A DNA stretch of 64,000 nt from DAHUYF01 sp963789275. Lineage in GTDB: Bacteria; Pseudomonadota; Alphaproteobacteria; ATCC43930; CGMCC-115725. Where the stretch lies: the NCBI GenBank assembly GCA_963789275.1, contig CAWBKF010000004.1, positions 620,001 through 684,000 of the forward strand, written 5' to 3'. The notes below the pieces were generated by a model. It was not told the DNA's origin and did no database searches. It worked only from the letters and a program-made list of their open reading frames with translations. How positions within the stretch are numbered: the first letter of the stretch is position 1; the number at the start of each line of letters is the position of its first letter. Positions 54,584 through 63,840 of this stretch are shown here, piece after piece. The position numbers and the translations under genes are program-made.

Positions 54584-55564
54584 ATGAATCCGCCTGCGCC
54601 CAGCGTCAATGCGTGCAGCGCGCCGCTGGTGGCGGCGCTGCTGCGCGATGCCGCCATGCTGCGGCTCGACGTCACGCAGGATGCGTGCGGCGCGACGCTG
54701 GTCGATGCCGGCATCAAGGCGCCGGGCGGCATCGAGGCCGGCTGCCGCATCGCCGAGATCTGTCTCGCGGGGTTTGGCCGCGTCAGCCTGGTGCCGGGCG
54801 ACGGCGCGTGGCCCTGGCTCGTCAGCGTGCATACGGCACAGCCGGTGCTGGCTTGCCTCGCCAGCCAATATGCCGGCTGGAGCCTGCAGCACCAGGAGGG
54901 CGATCAGCGCTTCTTCGCGCTGGGCTCGGGACCGGCGCGCAGCCTCGCCGCCAAGGAGCCGATCTTCGCCGAGCTCGCCTATCGCGACAGCGCGACGGCG
55001 ACGGTGCTGGTGCTCGAGGTCGACCGCGCGCCGCCCGGCGCACTGCTGCGACAGATCGGCGAGGCCTGCGGCGTGGCGCCCGAGCGCCTCACCGTGATCA
55101 TGACGCCGACGCAGAGCCTCGCCGGCACGGTGCAGATCGCGGCGCGCTCGCTCGAAGTGGCGCTGCACAAGGCGCACACGCTCCACTTCCCGCTGTCGCA
55201 CATCATTGATGGCTGCGGCGTGGCGCCGCTGCCGCCGCCGGCGCCGGATTTCATGGAGGCGATGGGGCGCACCAATGACGCGATCCTCTATGGCGGCACG
55301 GTGCAGCTCTTCGTCGCCGGCGCCGAGGCCGCGGCGGAAGCGCTGGCGGACCAGCTGCCGAGCGGCGCCAGCCGCGATTACGGACGGCCCTTCGCCGAGA
55401 CGTTTGCCGCCTACAAGGGCGATTTCTACCAGATCGATCCGCTGCTCTTCAGCCCGGGCCTGGTGCAGGTGACGGCGTTGGCGAGCGGCCGCACCTTCCG
55501 CCGCGGGCGCCACGATGCCGAGATCCTTGCCCGCTCCTTCGCCGGGACGCCGCCCGAGGCATGA
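54584..55564 (+). CDS. mch: Methenyl-H4MPT cyclohydrolase
   Basis: 326 residues. Hydrolyses methenyl-dH4MPT to the formyl form. LRLDVTQDACGATLVDAGIK, GGIEAGCRIAEICLAGFGRV and the ending GLVQVTALASGRTFRRGRHD are typical, as is GSGPARSLAAKEPIF. Start at ATG 54584 with GAGGGAGGC upstream. It overlaps the next ATP-grasp gene by 4 bp (ATGA). Complete and in frame. Confidence 0.95.
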   Translation: MNPPAPSVNACSAPLVAALLRDAAMLRLDVTQDACGATLVDAGIKAPGGIEAGCRIAEICLAGFGRVSLVPGDGAWPWLVSVHTAQPVLACLASQYAGWSLQHQEGDQRFFALGSGPARSLAAKEPIFAELAYRDSATATVLVLEVDRAPPGALLRQIGEACGVAPERLTVIMTPTQSLAGTVQIAARSLEVALHKAHTLHFPLSHIIDGCGVAPLPPPAPDFMEAMGRTNDAILYGGTVQLFVAGAEAAAEALADQLPSGASRDYGRPFAETFAAYKGDFYQIDPLLFSPGLVQVTALASGRTFRRGRHDAEILARSFAGTPPEA

Positions 55565-56433
55565 AGCGGGTCGCGCTTTTCGTCGATCAGCCTGACTGGC
55601 ACGCGCGGCGGCTTGGCGCGGCGATCGCGGCGCGCGGCGGCGAGGCCGTGCTGTGCTCGCTGCGCGATTGCGCCTTCCGCCTCGGCGAAGGCGGCGCCGG
55701 CATCGACATCCCCGGCTTCGGCGGCGCGCTGCCGGACGCCGTGCTGGTGCGCAGCATCGCCGCCGGCAGCTTCGAGCAGGTGACGCTGCGCCTCGGCGTG
55801 CTGCACGCGCTCGCCGCTTCCGGCGTCGCGGTGATCAACGACGCCCGCGCCATCGAGCGCTGCGTCGACAAATCGATGACCAGCTTCCTGCTGCACCGCG
55901 CCGGCCTGCCCACGCCGCCGACGCTGGTCAGCGAGAGCGAGGCGGTGGCGCAGCGCTGGCGCGCCACCCGGCCCGAGGCGCAGGTGGAAAAGCCGCTCTT
56001 CGGCTCGCAGGGACGGGGGCTCGTGCGCCTCGCGCCCGAGGATCCGCTGCCGCCGCTCGAGAGCTATGGCGGCGTCCGCTATCTGCAGCGCTTCGTCGGC
56101 CGCGACAACGACTGGCGCGATTTCCGCGTCATGGTGATCGCCGGCGAGCCCGTCGCCGGCATGATCCGCCGCGGTCGCTCCTGGATCACCAATGTCGGGC
56201 GCGGCGGGCGCTGCGAGCCGGTGCAGCTGTCCGAGCGCCTGGGCGCGCTCAGCGTCGCCGCGGTCTCGGCGGTGAGCGCCGATTACGCCGGCGTCGATCT
56301 CATCGAGGATGAGGACGGCGCGCTGATGATCCTCGAGGTCAATTCCATGCCGGCCTGGAAGGGACTGCAGAGCGTCGCCGCCGGCGACATCGCGGGCCAG
56401 CTTGCCGCCCATGTCCTCGCGCGCACCGCCTGA
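55561..56433 (+). CDS. RimK-like ATP-grasp ligase of the H4MPT cluster (orf5-like)
   Basis: 290 residues. RimK family: DKSMTSFLLHRAGLPTPPT, VEKPLFGSQGRGLVRLAPED, RDNDWRDFRVMVIAGEPVAG, and the metal-binding MILEVNSMPAWKGLQ. RimK relatives add glutamates to proteins or cofactors; the archaeal H4MPT ligase MptN belongs here. Methylofuran of methylotrophs has a long polyglutamate tail, so glutamate addition is a reasonable inference. It lies between mch and the CitG-like gene with short overlaps. Confidence 0.88.
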   Translation: MKRVALFVDQPDWHARRLGAAIAARGGEAVLCSLRDCAFRLGEGGAGIDIPGFGGALPDAVLVRSIAAGSFEQVTLRLGVLHALAASGVAVINDARAIERCVDKSMTSFLLHRAGLPTPPTLVSESEAVAQRWRATRPEAQVEKPLFGSQGRGLVRLAPEDPLPPLESYGGVRYLQRFVGRDNDWRDFRVMVIAGEPVAGMIRRGRSWITNVGRGGRCEPVQLSERLGALSVAAVSAVSADYAGVDLIEDEDGALMILEVNSMPAWKGLQSVAAGDIAGQLAAHVLARTA

Positions 56434-57292
56434 CCCCGACGCGCGCGGCGCGGCGTTGCGCCAGGCCTATATCGCGGCCTGCGACGGCGAGCTCGCGGCG
56501 CTGAAGCCGGGCAACGTCCACAGCCATGCCGCGGGGCACGGCATGTCGGTCGAGGATTTTCGCGTCAGCGCGAGCGTCTCGGCGGCGCCGCTCACCGCTC
56601 CCGGCAGCGGCGTCGGCCGGCGCATCCTGGCGGCGGTGGCGGCGACGCGCGCCGCCGTCGGCTGCAACACCAATCTCGGCATCGTCCTGCTGGCGGCGCC
56701 GCTGCTGGCAGCGGCGGAGGGCGCCGGGCCTGCCGGGCTGCGCGCGGCGCTCGCCGAGATCCTGGCGCGGCTCAGCGTCGCCGATGCCGTCGACGCCTAT
56801 GAGGCGATCCGGCTTGCCGCGCCTGCCGGTCTCGGCCGCGTCGCTGAGCAGGATGCGGCATCGGCGCCGACCCTCGATCTGCGCCAGGCGATGGCGCTCG
56901 CCGCCGAGCGCGACAGCATCGCCCGGCAATACGCGACGGATTACGCGACCGTGTTCGACGTCGGCGTCGCGCGGCTGCGCGCTTGGCACGCGGCCGCTGT
57001 CGATCCGAGGTGGGCAACGTCCCACCTTTACATGAATTTTCTCGCGACCATCCCCGACAGCCACATCCTGCGCAAGCACGGCGCCGACGCGGCGGAAGCG
57101 GTGCGCGCGGAGGCTGCCGCGCTCGCCGCAGCGCTTGCCCACGCGGCGCCGGATGGGCGGCGGGCGGCGCTGGTCGCCTTCGACCGCCGCCTCAAGCGGC
57201 GCGGCCTCAACCCCGGCAGCTCCGCCGATCTCACCGTTGCGAGCTTGCTTGCGCTCGCCTGCGAGAATATCCTCGGCGACCAACAACAATAA
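56411..57292 (+). CDS. CitG/triphosphoribosyl-dephospho-CoA synthase-like protein (orf7-like)
   Basis: 293 residues. LAALKPGNVHSHAAGHGMSV, VGRRILAAVAATRAAVGCNT and NLGIVLLAAPLL form the CitG/MdcB signature, and GLNPGSSADLTVASLLALA the conserved C-terminus. CitG attaches a ribosyl unit to dephospho-CoA. No citrate or malonate lyase gene is near, so here it probably performs a related ribosyl transfer in C1 cofactor synthesis. ATG 56411 overlaps the previous gene by 23 bp. Confidence 0.85.
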   Translation: MSSRAPPDPDARGAALRQAYIAACDGELAALKPGNVHSHAAGHGMSVEDFRVSASVSAAPLTAPGSGVGRRILAAVAATRAAVGCNTNLGIVLLAAPLLAAAEGAGPAGLRAALAEILARLSVADAVDAYEAIRLAAPAGLGRVAEQDAASAPTLDLRQAMALAAERDSIARQYATDYATVFDVGVARLRAWHAAAVDPRWATSHLYMNFLATIPDSHILRKHGADAAEAVRAEAAALAAALAHAAPDGRRAALVAFDRRLKRRGLNPGSSADLTVASLLALACENILGDQQQ

Positions 57293-57350
57293 AAAGTGCA
57301 GGAAGCCTTTCGTGTCTTGCCTGACGACGAGATCACAAAGGGAGTGAAAT

Positions 57351-57863
57351 ATGGCAAAAATTACCAAGCTGTCGGTCGGAGAATCGCTGGTCGGAGACGG
57401 CAACGAAGTCGCTCATATCGATTTGATCCTGGGGCCGCGCGGCAGCGCGGCCGAGACCGCGTTCTGCCACACGCTGACGAGCCAGCGCGAGGGCGTGAAC
57501 GGGTTGCTGGCGGTGATCGGGCCAAACCTGCAGTGCAAGCCCAACACCGTGATGTTCAACAAGGTGACGATCAAGAGCGCGAAGCAGGCGGTGCAGATGT
57601 TCGGCCCGGCGCAGCGCGGCGTCGCGACCGCTGTCGCCGATTGCGTCAAGGACGGCACCATCCCCGTCGAGGAAGCCGACGACATCTTCGTCTGCGTCGG
57701 CGTCTTCATCCATTGGGAAGCGTCCGACGACAAGAAGATCCAGGACTACAACTACGAGGCAACGAAGCAGGCGATCAAGCGCGCGGTGGCCGGCGAGCCG
57801 ACGGCGCGTCAGATGCTGGAGCAACGGGGTTCCGTCTCCCATCCGTTCGCCGCGCATAATTGA
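57351..57863 (+). CDS. fae: Formaldehyde-activating enzyme
   Basis: 170 residues. Condenses formaldehyde with dH4MPT in the cytoplasm. MAKITKLSVGESLVGDGNEV, AHIDLILGPRGSAAETAFCH and QREGVNGLLAVIGPNLQCKP cover the active site, with the catalytic histidine in VAHIDL. The length and the end (GSVSHPFAAHN) agree with methylotroph Fae1. A GGGAGTG ribosome site lies 6 bases upstream, stronger than for its neighbours, as suits an abundant enzyme. Confidence 0.97.
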   Translation: MAKITKLSVGESLVGDGNEVAHIDLILGPRGSAAETAFCHTLTSQREGVNGLLAVIGPNLQCKPNTVMFNKVTIKSAKQAVQMFGPAQRGVATAVADCVKDGTIPVEEADDIFVCVGVFIHWEASDDKKIQDYNYEATKQAIKRAVAGEPTARQMLEQRGSVSHPFAAHN

Positions 57864-57898
57864 GGGGTTCGGGGAGACGATGGGCCGCGCCGTGCGGC

Positions 57899-58613
57899 CT
57901 ATCGCTCCGCCAGCATGGCATTGAGGGTCGCGCGGTCGAGCCGACCGTCGTGCAGCGCGGTCGCGACCAGAGCGCCGGCGATGCCGAGTTCGTTCAGGCG
58001 AGCGATGTCGCCGGCATCGCGCACGCCCCCCGCGGCGAAGATGTGACGCTGCCCGGCGCGGCGCTGCACCTCGTCGAGCCGCGCCAGATCGGGCCCGGCG
58101 CCGCTGCCGACGCGGCTCAAGGTCATGACGATGACCCGGTCCGGCCACAGCTCCGGTCGCGTCGCCACCGCCTCCGGGCCGAGGAACCGCTCGCCGCGAA
58201 AGTCGAGCGAGAGCACGAAACTGGCCTGCGTGCCAAGCGCGGCGGCAGAGCTCGTCGGCTGCCGCGAGCGTCTCGCTGCCGAGAACCGGGACGATCCCCG
58301 GCGCGGCCATGGCGGCGGCGGCAGCGGCGGTGGTGAGTCCGGCATCGATCCAGAACTCGATGCCGGGATGCGCCCGCGCCAGCGCGGCGACGACCGCGCG
58401 ATGGCTGCCGCTCCCTTCAATGGCATCGAGATCGGCGATATAAAATCGCCGGAACGGCGCCAGTGCCAGCAGCCCCGCAAGGATGGCGCCGGGCTCGCTG
58501 CCGGGCGCGAGCGGTGAGCGAAGCGGGCGATAGTTGGCGCGGTCGCCGGCGCGCGCATGGACGACCTCGCCGCCCCTGAGGTCGAGTACTGGTACGATCG
58601 AGAATGAGCTCAT
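57899..58613 (-). CDS. HisA-like TIM-barrel protein of the C1 cluster, one frameshift
   Basis: About 237 residues. The start FSIVPVLDLRGGEVVHARAG and the second half LSLDFRGERFLGPEAVATRP, then HIFAAGGVRDAGDIARLNEL, follow the HisA/HisF phosphate-binding barrel. An extra base near 58248 separates the halves (AADEL to AAALGTQASF). True hisA sits in a his operon, and no his gene is here. A role in dH4MPT or methylofuran synthesis is inferred from context. Its ATG shares a palindrome with the divergent gene. Confidence 0.83.
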
Positions 58614-59617
58614 TGGAAAGCGCGGCCTTGCAAGTCCTGGTCTTCGAGTATGTCACAGCCGGCGGCTGGCGCGAAATCGCCGCGCCGCCCTCGCTGGTCG
58701 CCGAAGGCGCCATGATGCTGCGCGCGCTGGTGCGGGATCTCGCGGGCCTCCCCGGTCTCGAGATCGTCGCCGCCGCCGACCCCGCGCTGAAAATCGCCAC
58801 ACCAGGAGCAACCGCCGCGGCGGTCGATCCCCATGATCTCTGGGGCTCTTGGCGCGCCCTCGCCGTGCGCTGCGATCTCGCCTGGCCCATCGCGCCCGAG
58901 ACCGGGGGATTGCTCGAGGAGGTGGTGCGGCTCATGACAGCGGCGGGATGCGGCGTGCTCGGCAGCGGCGGCCAGGCGCTCGCTATCGCCCGGAGCAAGC
59001 GGGCGACCGCCGGCTGGCTCGGCGCCCATGGCGTGCCGGTCGTGCCGACGGTCCGGCTGGACGAGGCGCTGCCGGCGACAACCGCCGGCTGGGTGGTAAA
59101 GCCCGATGACGGGGCCGGCGCCGTCGACACGATGCTGGCGATGGACCGCGCGGCGGTGGCGCGGTGGCGCGAGCGGCGCGACGGCAAGCGTTTCGTGGCG
59201 CAGCCCTATCTTGCCGGCGAGGCGCTGTCGCTCTCGATGCTGGCGCAGGACGGCGAGGCCTGGCTGCTGTCCTGCAATTGCCAGGATGTATCGCTGGCCG
59301 ATGGCGTCTTTCGTTACCGGGGCGGCGTCGTCGGCGGCGCCGAGACCCACCGCGCGGCGCTGGCGCCGCTGGCCGATCGCATCGCCGCCCTGCTGCCGGC
59401 GCTCTGGGGCTATGTCGGCGTCGATCTCATCCTCGGCGCGGCGGGGCCGGTGGTGCTCGAGATCAACCCGCGCCTCACCACGTCCTATATCGGCCTTGCC
59501 GACAGCATCGGCCTCAATCCTGCCGAGCTGGTGCTGGCGCTGCGGCGGCGGCCGCTCGCCGCGCTCACCCGCCCACTCGCGCCGCGCCCCGTCGCGGTCT
59601 CGGTGGACGCATGGTGA
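58604..59617 (+). CDS. ATP-grasp protein of the C1 cluster (orf17-like)
   Basis: 337 residues. LQVLVFEYVTAGGWREIAAP opens a DUF201-type ATP-grasp family. ATP contacts are in AGWVVKPDDGAGAVDTMLAM and the metal site in VVLEINPRLTTSYIGLADSI. Third ATP-grasp gene of the window. The start may be ATG 58604 or the TTG at 58628. It overlaps the next gene by 7 bp. The substrate is not known; ligation of an amino acid in cofactor synthesis is plausible. Confidence 0.85.
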   Translation: MSSLESAALQVLVFEYVTAGGWREIAAPPSLVAEGAMMLRALVRDLAGLPGLEIVAAADPALKIATPGATAAAVDPHDLWGSWRALAVRCDLAWPIAPETGGLLEEVVRLMTAAGCGVLGSGGQALAIARSKRATAGWLGAHGVPVVPTVRLDEALPATTAGWVVKPDDGAGAVDTMLAMDRAAVARWRERRDGKRFVAQPYLAGEALSLSMLAQDGEAWLLSCNCQDVSLADGVFRYRGGVVGGAETHRAALAPLADRIAALLPALWGYVGVDLILGAAGPVVLEINPRLTTSYIGLADSIGLNPAELVLALRRRPLAALTRPLAPRPVAVSVDAW

Positions 59618-60649
59618 GCGGCATCGTCGGCTGGGATATCGGCGGCGCCCATCTCAAGCTGGCGCGGATCGAGGACGGCCGGGTGATCGCGGCCCGCCAG
59701 ATGCCGTGCCCGCTTTGGCTCGGCTTCGATCGGCTCACCGCGACGCTGGACGAGGCGCTGGCCGCCTGGCCGGAGGCGGAGCGCCATGCGGTGACGATGA
59801 CCGCCGAGCTCGCCGATCTTTTTCCCGACCGCGCCGCCGGCGTGCGGGCGATCCTCGACGCGGTGACGCAGCGCGTGCCGGAGGGCAGCGTCCAGATCTA
59901 TGCCCATGATGGCGGTTTTCTCACGCCCGCCGCGGCGCGTGCCTCGCCCGAGCGCGTCGCCTCGGCCAATTGGCACGCTTCGGCACAGCTCGCGGCGCGG
60001 CAGCTCGGCAACGGGCTGCTGGTCGATATCGGCAGCACCACGACCGATCTCGTGCCGTTGCGCCGCGGCGCGGTGGCGGCGGACGGCGTCGACGATGCCG
60101 AGCGGCTGGCGCTGGACGAGCTCGTCTATCGCGGCGTCGTGCGCACGCCGGTGATGGCGCTCGGCGCGCATCTCGTGCTCGCCGGAGAGCGCCTCGGCGT
60201 CATGGCCGAGCTCTTCGCGACGACCGCCGACGTCTTCCGCCTCACCGGCGAGCTTCCGGCCGATGCCGACCAGCAACCGACGCCCGATGGCCGCGGCAAG
60301 TCGCAAGCGGAGAGCCGCGCGCGGCTGGCGCGGATGGTCGGGCGCGATGCCGCCTCGGCATCCGACGCAGTCTGGGACGATCTCGCGCGGCGCATCGCCC
60401 TCCGCCTGCTCGGCGAGATCGCCGCCGCGGCGCGCGCGGTCACCGCGCGCGCCGGCGTGGCGCCGCGCGCGCCGGTCATCGGCGCGGGTGTCGGGCGGTT
60501 TCTCGCCGCAGCGCTGGCGGCGCGGCTCGGCCGGCCTTACCGCGACTACGAAAGCTTGATCCCGACCGCCGACGCGGCGGTGGCCGTCCTGGCCGCTTCA
60601 TGCGCGCCGGCGGCGGCGGTGGCGCTGCTCGCCGCCGCGCCGTCGATAA
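59611..60649 (+). CDS. H4MPT-linked C1 transfer protein (hydantoinase A-like), end uncertain
   Basis: About 340 residues. VGWDIGGAHLKLARIEDGRV and GNGLLVDIGSTTTDLVPLRR are the two phosphate loops of the hydantoinase/oxoprolinase fold (TIGR03123). LDELVYRGVVRTPVMALGAH is also conserved. The domain is complete by about 60590 (LIPTADAAVAVLAAS). The frame then stays open to 61338 across mfnB, which I reject; a shift would reach the TAA at 60647-60649. Function unknown. Confidence 0.82.
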
Positions 60650-61308
60650 GCCCGCGCAACCGGGCGACCGCCGCGGCGTCGAGCGGCGCATCGCGGGCGC
60701 CGATGGTGAGCGCCGAGCGGAATCCCGAGAAAATCCGGCGCGAGCGGCAGCAGCGCCGGCAGGTCCGGGACCGCGAGCGAGCCGGCGAGGCCGGCGAGCA
60801 GCCCGCGCGCGCGGGCCAAAGCGACGAAGCGGCGGAGCTCCACCGGCGGCAGGTGACGCGTGAGCGACCCGCCGCGCTTTTCGGCGGTGTCGAGCATCAC
60901 GCCGTAGAAGCCGGCATCGGCGCAGCGCGCGACGAGATCGAAATCGGGCTGGCGATCGGCAAAGCACACCGCGACCAGGCGGATGCCGTCGCGCGCTGCC
61001 GCGCCGAGCGCCGCGAGCGTTGCGGCGGCGTCGCCGGCGAAGATGCCGAGCTTGACGATATCGACGCCGGTCTCCGCCATGGCGCGAACCGCCGCGAGGA
61101 CCGGCGCCGGCGCGAGCGGCAGGTCACCGATGGTGGCACTGGTCGGAAGCCGTCCCCCGACCGCCGCCAGCGTGGCGCGCAGCACGCGGTCCGGGAGCCG
61201 CCCCAAGGCGCCGGCGGCTGGCTCCTTCAGGTCGATGATATCGGCGCCGCCCGCGATCGCCGCGCTCGCCTCCGCCGGCGAGCGGACGCTCGCCAAGAGC
61301 CTGGTCAT
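60598..61308 (-). CDS. mfnB: (5-formylfuran-3-yl)methyl phosphate synthase, one frameshift
   Basis: Builds the furan ring of methylofuran from two glyceraldehyde-3-phosphates. MTRLLASVRSPAEASAAIAG, DIIDLKEPAAGALGRLPDRV with the catalytic-type lysine, and VDIVKLGIFAGDAAATLAAL are characteristic. Near 60724 an extra base turns FRSALTIGARDAPLDAAAVA into noise. In the corrected frame the stop would be the TAG at 60546 rather than the TGA at 60598, giving about 245 residues. Confidence 0.88.
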   Translation of the reverse strand: MTRLLASVRSPAEASAAIAGGADIIDLKEPAAGALGRLPDRVLRATLAAVGGRLPTSATIGDLPLAPAPVLAAVRAMAETGVDIVKLGIFAGDAAATLAALGAAARDGIRLVAVCFADRQPDFDLVARCADAGFYGVMLDTAEKRGGSLTRHLPPVELRRFVALARARGLLAGLAGSLAVPDLPALLPLAPDFLGIPLGAHHRRPRCAARRRGGRPVARAYRRRGGEQRHRRRRRA

Positions 61309-61880
61309 CGCGTCCCTCCCGTTGCCGTGGCGTCATAGAAATCCCCGATTCGCGCGACCAGCCAGCCCCAGGCCTCGCGCTCGCGCTCGCCCGCCGTCTT
61401 GGAAATGGCGATCTCGAGATAGGCGATCTCGCGCTCGACTTTGTCGCGCGGCAGCAGATTGAGCCGGCTCACCAGGATCGCCGCCTCGATCACCGCCGCC
61501 TGCGCCCGGTTGAAGCCGCGGAACGCGCGGTGCGCCCCCTCATGCACGACGCGGCAGTGGAAGCGCGGCCTGAGATCGTCCTCCTCGACCCGCTCGACGG
61601 CAAGCTCCTGATGCGCGAGCGCCGCGACGAGGACTGAGCCGGCGATCTGGTCTGCCGGCCTCACCGGCCAGTCGCGCCGCCCGGTGAGGCAGCCGGCGAA
61701 GATGCGGACATCGTCGGTGTGGTTGATCACGGCGGCGCCGCTCTGCGCCAGATTGTCCAGCGTGACCGAGGGGCGGAAGGGCGCCAGCACCGGGTATCCC
61801 TCGCGCCAGATCACGCCCATCGGCGCGATGTGCGGCCGTCCGTCGCTGCTCAGCGTGGTGATGATGCTCTCGACGATCAT
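61305..61880 (-). CDS. DUF447 flavin-binding-like protein (orf22-like)
   Basis: 191 residues from ATG 61880. MIVESIITTLSSDGRPHIAP begins a split-barrel flavin-binding fold; FRPSVTLDNLAQSGAAVINH and FAGCLTGRRDWP follow. DUF447 proteins are shared by methanogens and H4MPT-using bacteria and occur in this cluster in known methylotrophs. It overlaps the mfnB start by 4 bp. Reductive step in cofactor synthesis is a possibility only. Confidence 0.85.
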   Translation of the reverse strand: MIVESIITTLSSDGRPHIAPMGVIWREGYPVLAPFRPSVTLDNLAQSGAAVINHTDDVRIFAGCLTGRRDWPVRPADQIAGSVLVAALAHQELAVERVEEDDLRPRFHCRVVHEGAHRAFRGFNRAQAAVIEAAILVSRLNLLPRDKVEREIAYLEIAISKTAGEREREAWGWLVARIGDFYDATATGGTR

Positions 61881-61911
61881 GGCACGCCGCGCCGGCGCTG
61901 GCGCCGGCTCC

Positions 61912-63286
61912 CTAGCGTCGGGCCCGGCGCGCGCGAGGCTGTTCGCGCGGCGCGGCATCGGCGGCGCTGTGCCAGTCGAGCGGCTCGTCCTGCACATAGC
62001 GCTTGCCGAGCTGCCAGGCGATCTCGGCACGGGCGAGCTCGACGCCGAGATAGAAGGCATGCGCGCCGTCAGCCTCGACACCGAGGCCGGAAAAGAAGTC
62101 GAAAGCGCGCGCGGCGACGCGATGCTGGTCGCGGCTATAGAGATGGATGCCGTCGGCGGCGAGCTCGATGCGGAAATTGGCGTCGCGGATCTGTGCCGCC
62201 GTCTCGGCGATCTCCGCCGCCGTGGCGGTGAAGGGCTTGCGGTCGCGCAGCGCCATCAGGCTGGCATCGATGCCGATGGGAAGACGGCGCAGCCGCTGTG
62301 CCGCATGCATGAGACGGCGCGCGCGATCGGCCTCGCGGATCGCCCGCCGGCAATGCGGGCTCACCTGCACCGCCAGCACATCGGTGATGCCGAGCTCGGC
62401 GATGATGCCGAAGAGCAGCGCGTTCATGCCGGTGGTGTCGGCATCGACCAGTTCGGTGACATTGCCGATGCCCATGAGGATGCGCGCCTCGGGCAGGCGC
62501 CGGCGCAGCTCGGCATAGCGCAGCAGCGAGGGCGCGAAGCCGAAGGGAATGGGGTCGAGGACGGAATCGGCGATGAAGGGCCGCCCGAGACGCGATCAGC
62601 CGCTCCGCGGCGCGGCAGAGCCCGTCGAGATCGCCGGCGGCGGCGGGGATCAGGATCGGCGTCGCCGCCATCTCCGAAGCAAGCTCGAGCGACGCCTCGC
62701 TGAGGCTCAGCACGAAATCGGCGCCGGCGCGATCGCCGCGCTTGAGCTCGCCGAGATCGGCGCTGTCGACGCTGACGGAAAGCCCGAGCGCCTTCACCGC
62801 AGCGATCGCTTCCTCGAGATGGGGGAAGGGCGTCGCCGGCAGGCAGCCGAGATCGATCACCTCGGCGCCGTCGGCGGCAAACGACCGGGCGCGCGCCAGG
62901 ATGCCGTCGACCGAGAGCTTCGGCGCGTCGACGATCTCGGCGAAGATGCGCACGTCATGGGCGTCGAGATCGATCGCTTCGCCGGCGCGGCCGAAGAAGG
63001 CGGGCAAGTCGTGAAGATCGGTCGGCCCGCGCTCGACGGCGACGCCGAGCTCGCCGCCGAGGCCGGCGAGATCGCCCTGGCAATGGCCGGGAACGATGAT
63101 CCGGTCGGCGCCCAGCGCGTCCTTCGGCAGGCGGCGGCGGATGAGGTCGGCGGTCATCAGCGCCGCGACCTGGACGCCGATGTCGTGCACCGTCCAGGCG
63201 AAGTCGAGATCACCGATGCCGTCAAGGACGCCGCGCAGCCGCTTCTCGGCGAGATGCCCGGTCAGGAACAGGGTGTGTCGAGACAT
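61912..63286 (-). CDS. Dihydropteroate synthase-like protein of dH4MPT synthesis, one frameshift
   Basis: About 457 residues. The N-terminal domain (TLFLTGHLAEKRLRGVLDGI, DRIIVPGHCQGDLAGL) is followed by a barrel with ADGAEVIDLGCLPATPFPHL and MGIGNVTELVDADTTGMNAL. This is the DHPS-like family shared with methanogens (DUF6513-type). The frame breaks near 62592 (LIAS then GRPFIADSVLDPIPFGF in the next frame). It starts within the end of the flavoprotein gene. Probably acts on the pterin and ribosylaminobenzene moieties. Confidence 0.88.
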
Positions 63287-63831
63287 TGCAGCCGCCGCTT
63301 GACGCTGTGCTCGAGCTCGACCATCGACAGCACCACCTCCGTCGCCTCGAACTGCTTGAGCCGCTCGACATTCTCGAGGTCGATGCGCCGCGGATAGACC
63401 TTGACCATCCCGCCCGGTGCCTGCGTATCGAGCTCGGGCGCGGTATCGCAGGCGAAGACGATGGCGGGAATGCGGCACTTGCCCGCCTGGGCGAAGACGT
63501 TGGTGGCGAGCGTGTCGGAAATGCCCGCGACGCATTTCGCCACCGTGTTCGACGTCGCCGGCGCGAGCACGAGCGTATGATATACCCCCTGGTAGAACAG
63601 CCCCACCGGCGCCGCCGAGGCGGTGGTGTCCCTAAAGATGCGCGTGCCGGCGGGCAGGTCCCGGATTTCGGCCTTGTACATGCGCACCACCTCGGCCGCG
63701 GCGCGGCTGATGAAGAGGTCGAACTGGTCGAGCCCGCGCATCAGGTCCAGGCACTCGGTGAAGAAATGCCCGGAGCCGGTGAGCGCCCAGGCGAGGCGCT
63801 GCGGCGGGCGGGCGATGGTGCGGCGCGTCAT
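63262..63831 (-). CDS. Flavoprotein, dihydromethanopterin reductase-like (orf9-like)
   Basis: 189 residues. LAWALTGSGHFFTECLDLMR opens the flavodoxin-like fold of archaeoflavoprotein AfpA/DmrB types. LVLAPATSNTVAKCVAGISD is the FMN-binding loop, and a cysteine pair lies near the end. A natural role is reduction of dihydromethanopterin, the last step to the active cofactor; the exact reaction cannot be read from sequence. It overlaps the DHPS-like gene by 25 bp. Confidence 0.85.
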   Translation of the reverse strand: MTRRTIARPPQRLAWALTGSGHFFTECLDLMRGLDQFDLFISRAAAEVVRMYKAEIRDLPAGTRIFRDTTASAAPVGLFYQGVYHTLVLAPATSNTVAKCVAGISDTLATNVFAQAGKCRIPAIVFACDTAPELDTQAPGGMVKVYPRRIDLENVERLKQFEATEVVLSMVELEHSVKRRLQCLDTPCS

Positions 63832-63840
63832 CGCCCGACG

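Noticed and set aside
53342..55513. 723-codon minus-strand frame over ATP-grasp and mch
   Set aside because: Arg-rich shadow opposite two certain genes.
57333..58613. HisA-like gene running on over fae as one long protein
   Set aside because: The frame change near 58248 puts the real C-terminus at 57899; the rest is antisense to fae.
59611..61338. Hydantoinase-like gene extended to the stop at 61338
   Set aside because: The last 230 codons are the antisense of mfnB and low-complexity; the family ends near 60600.
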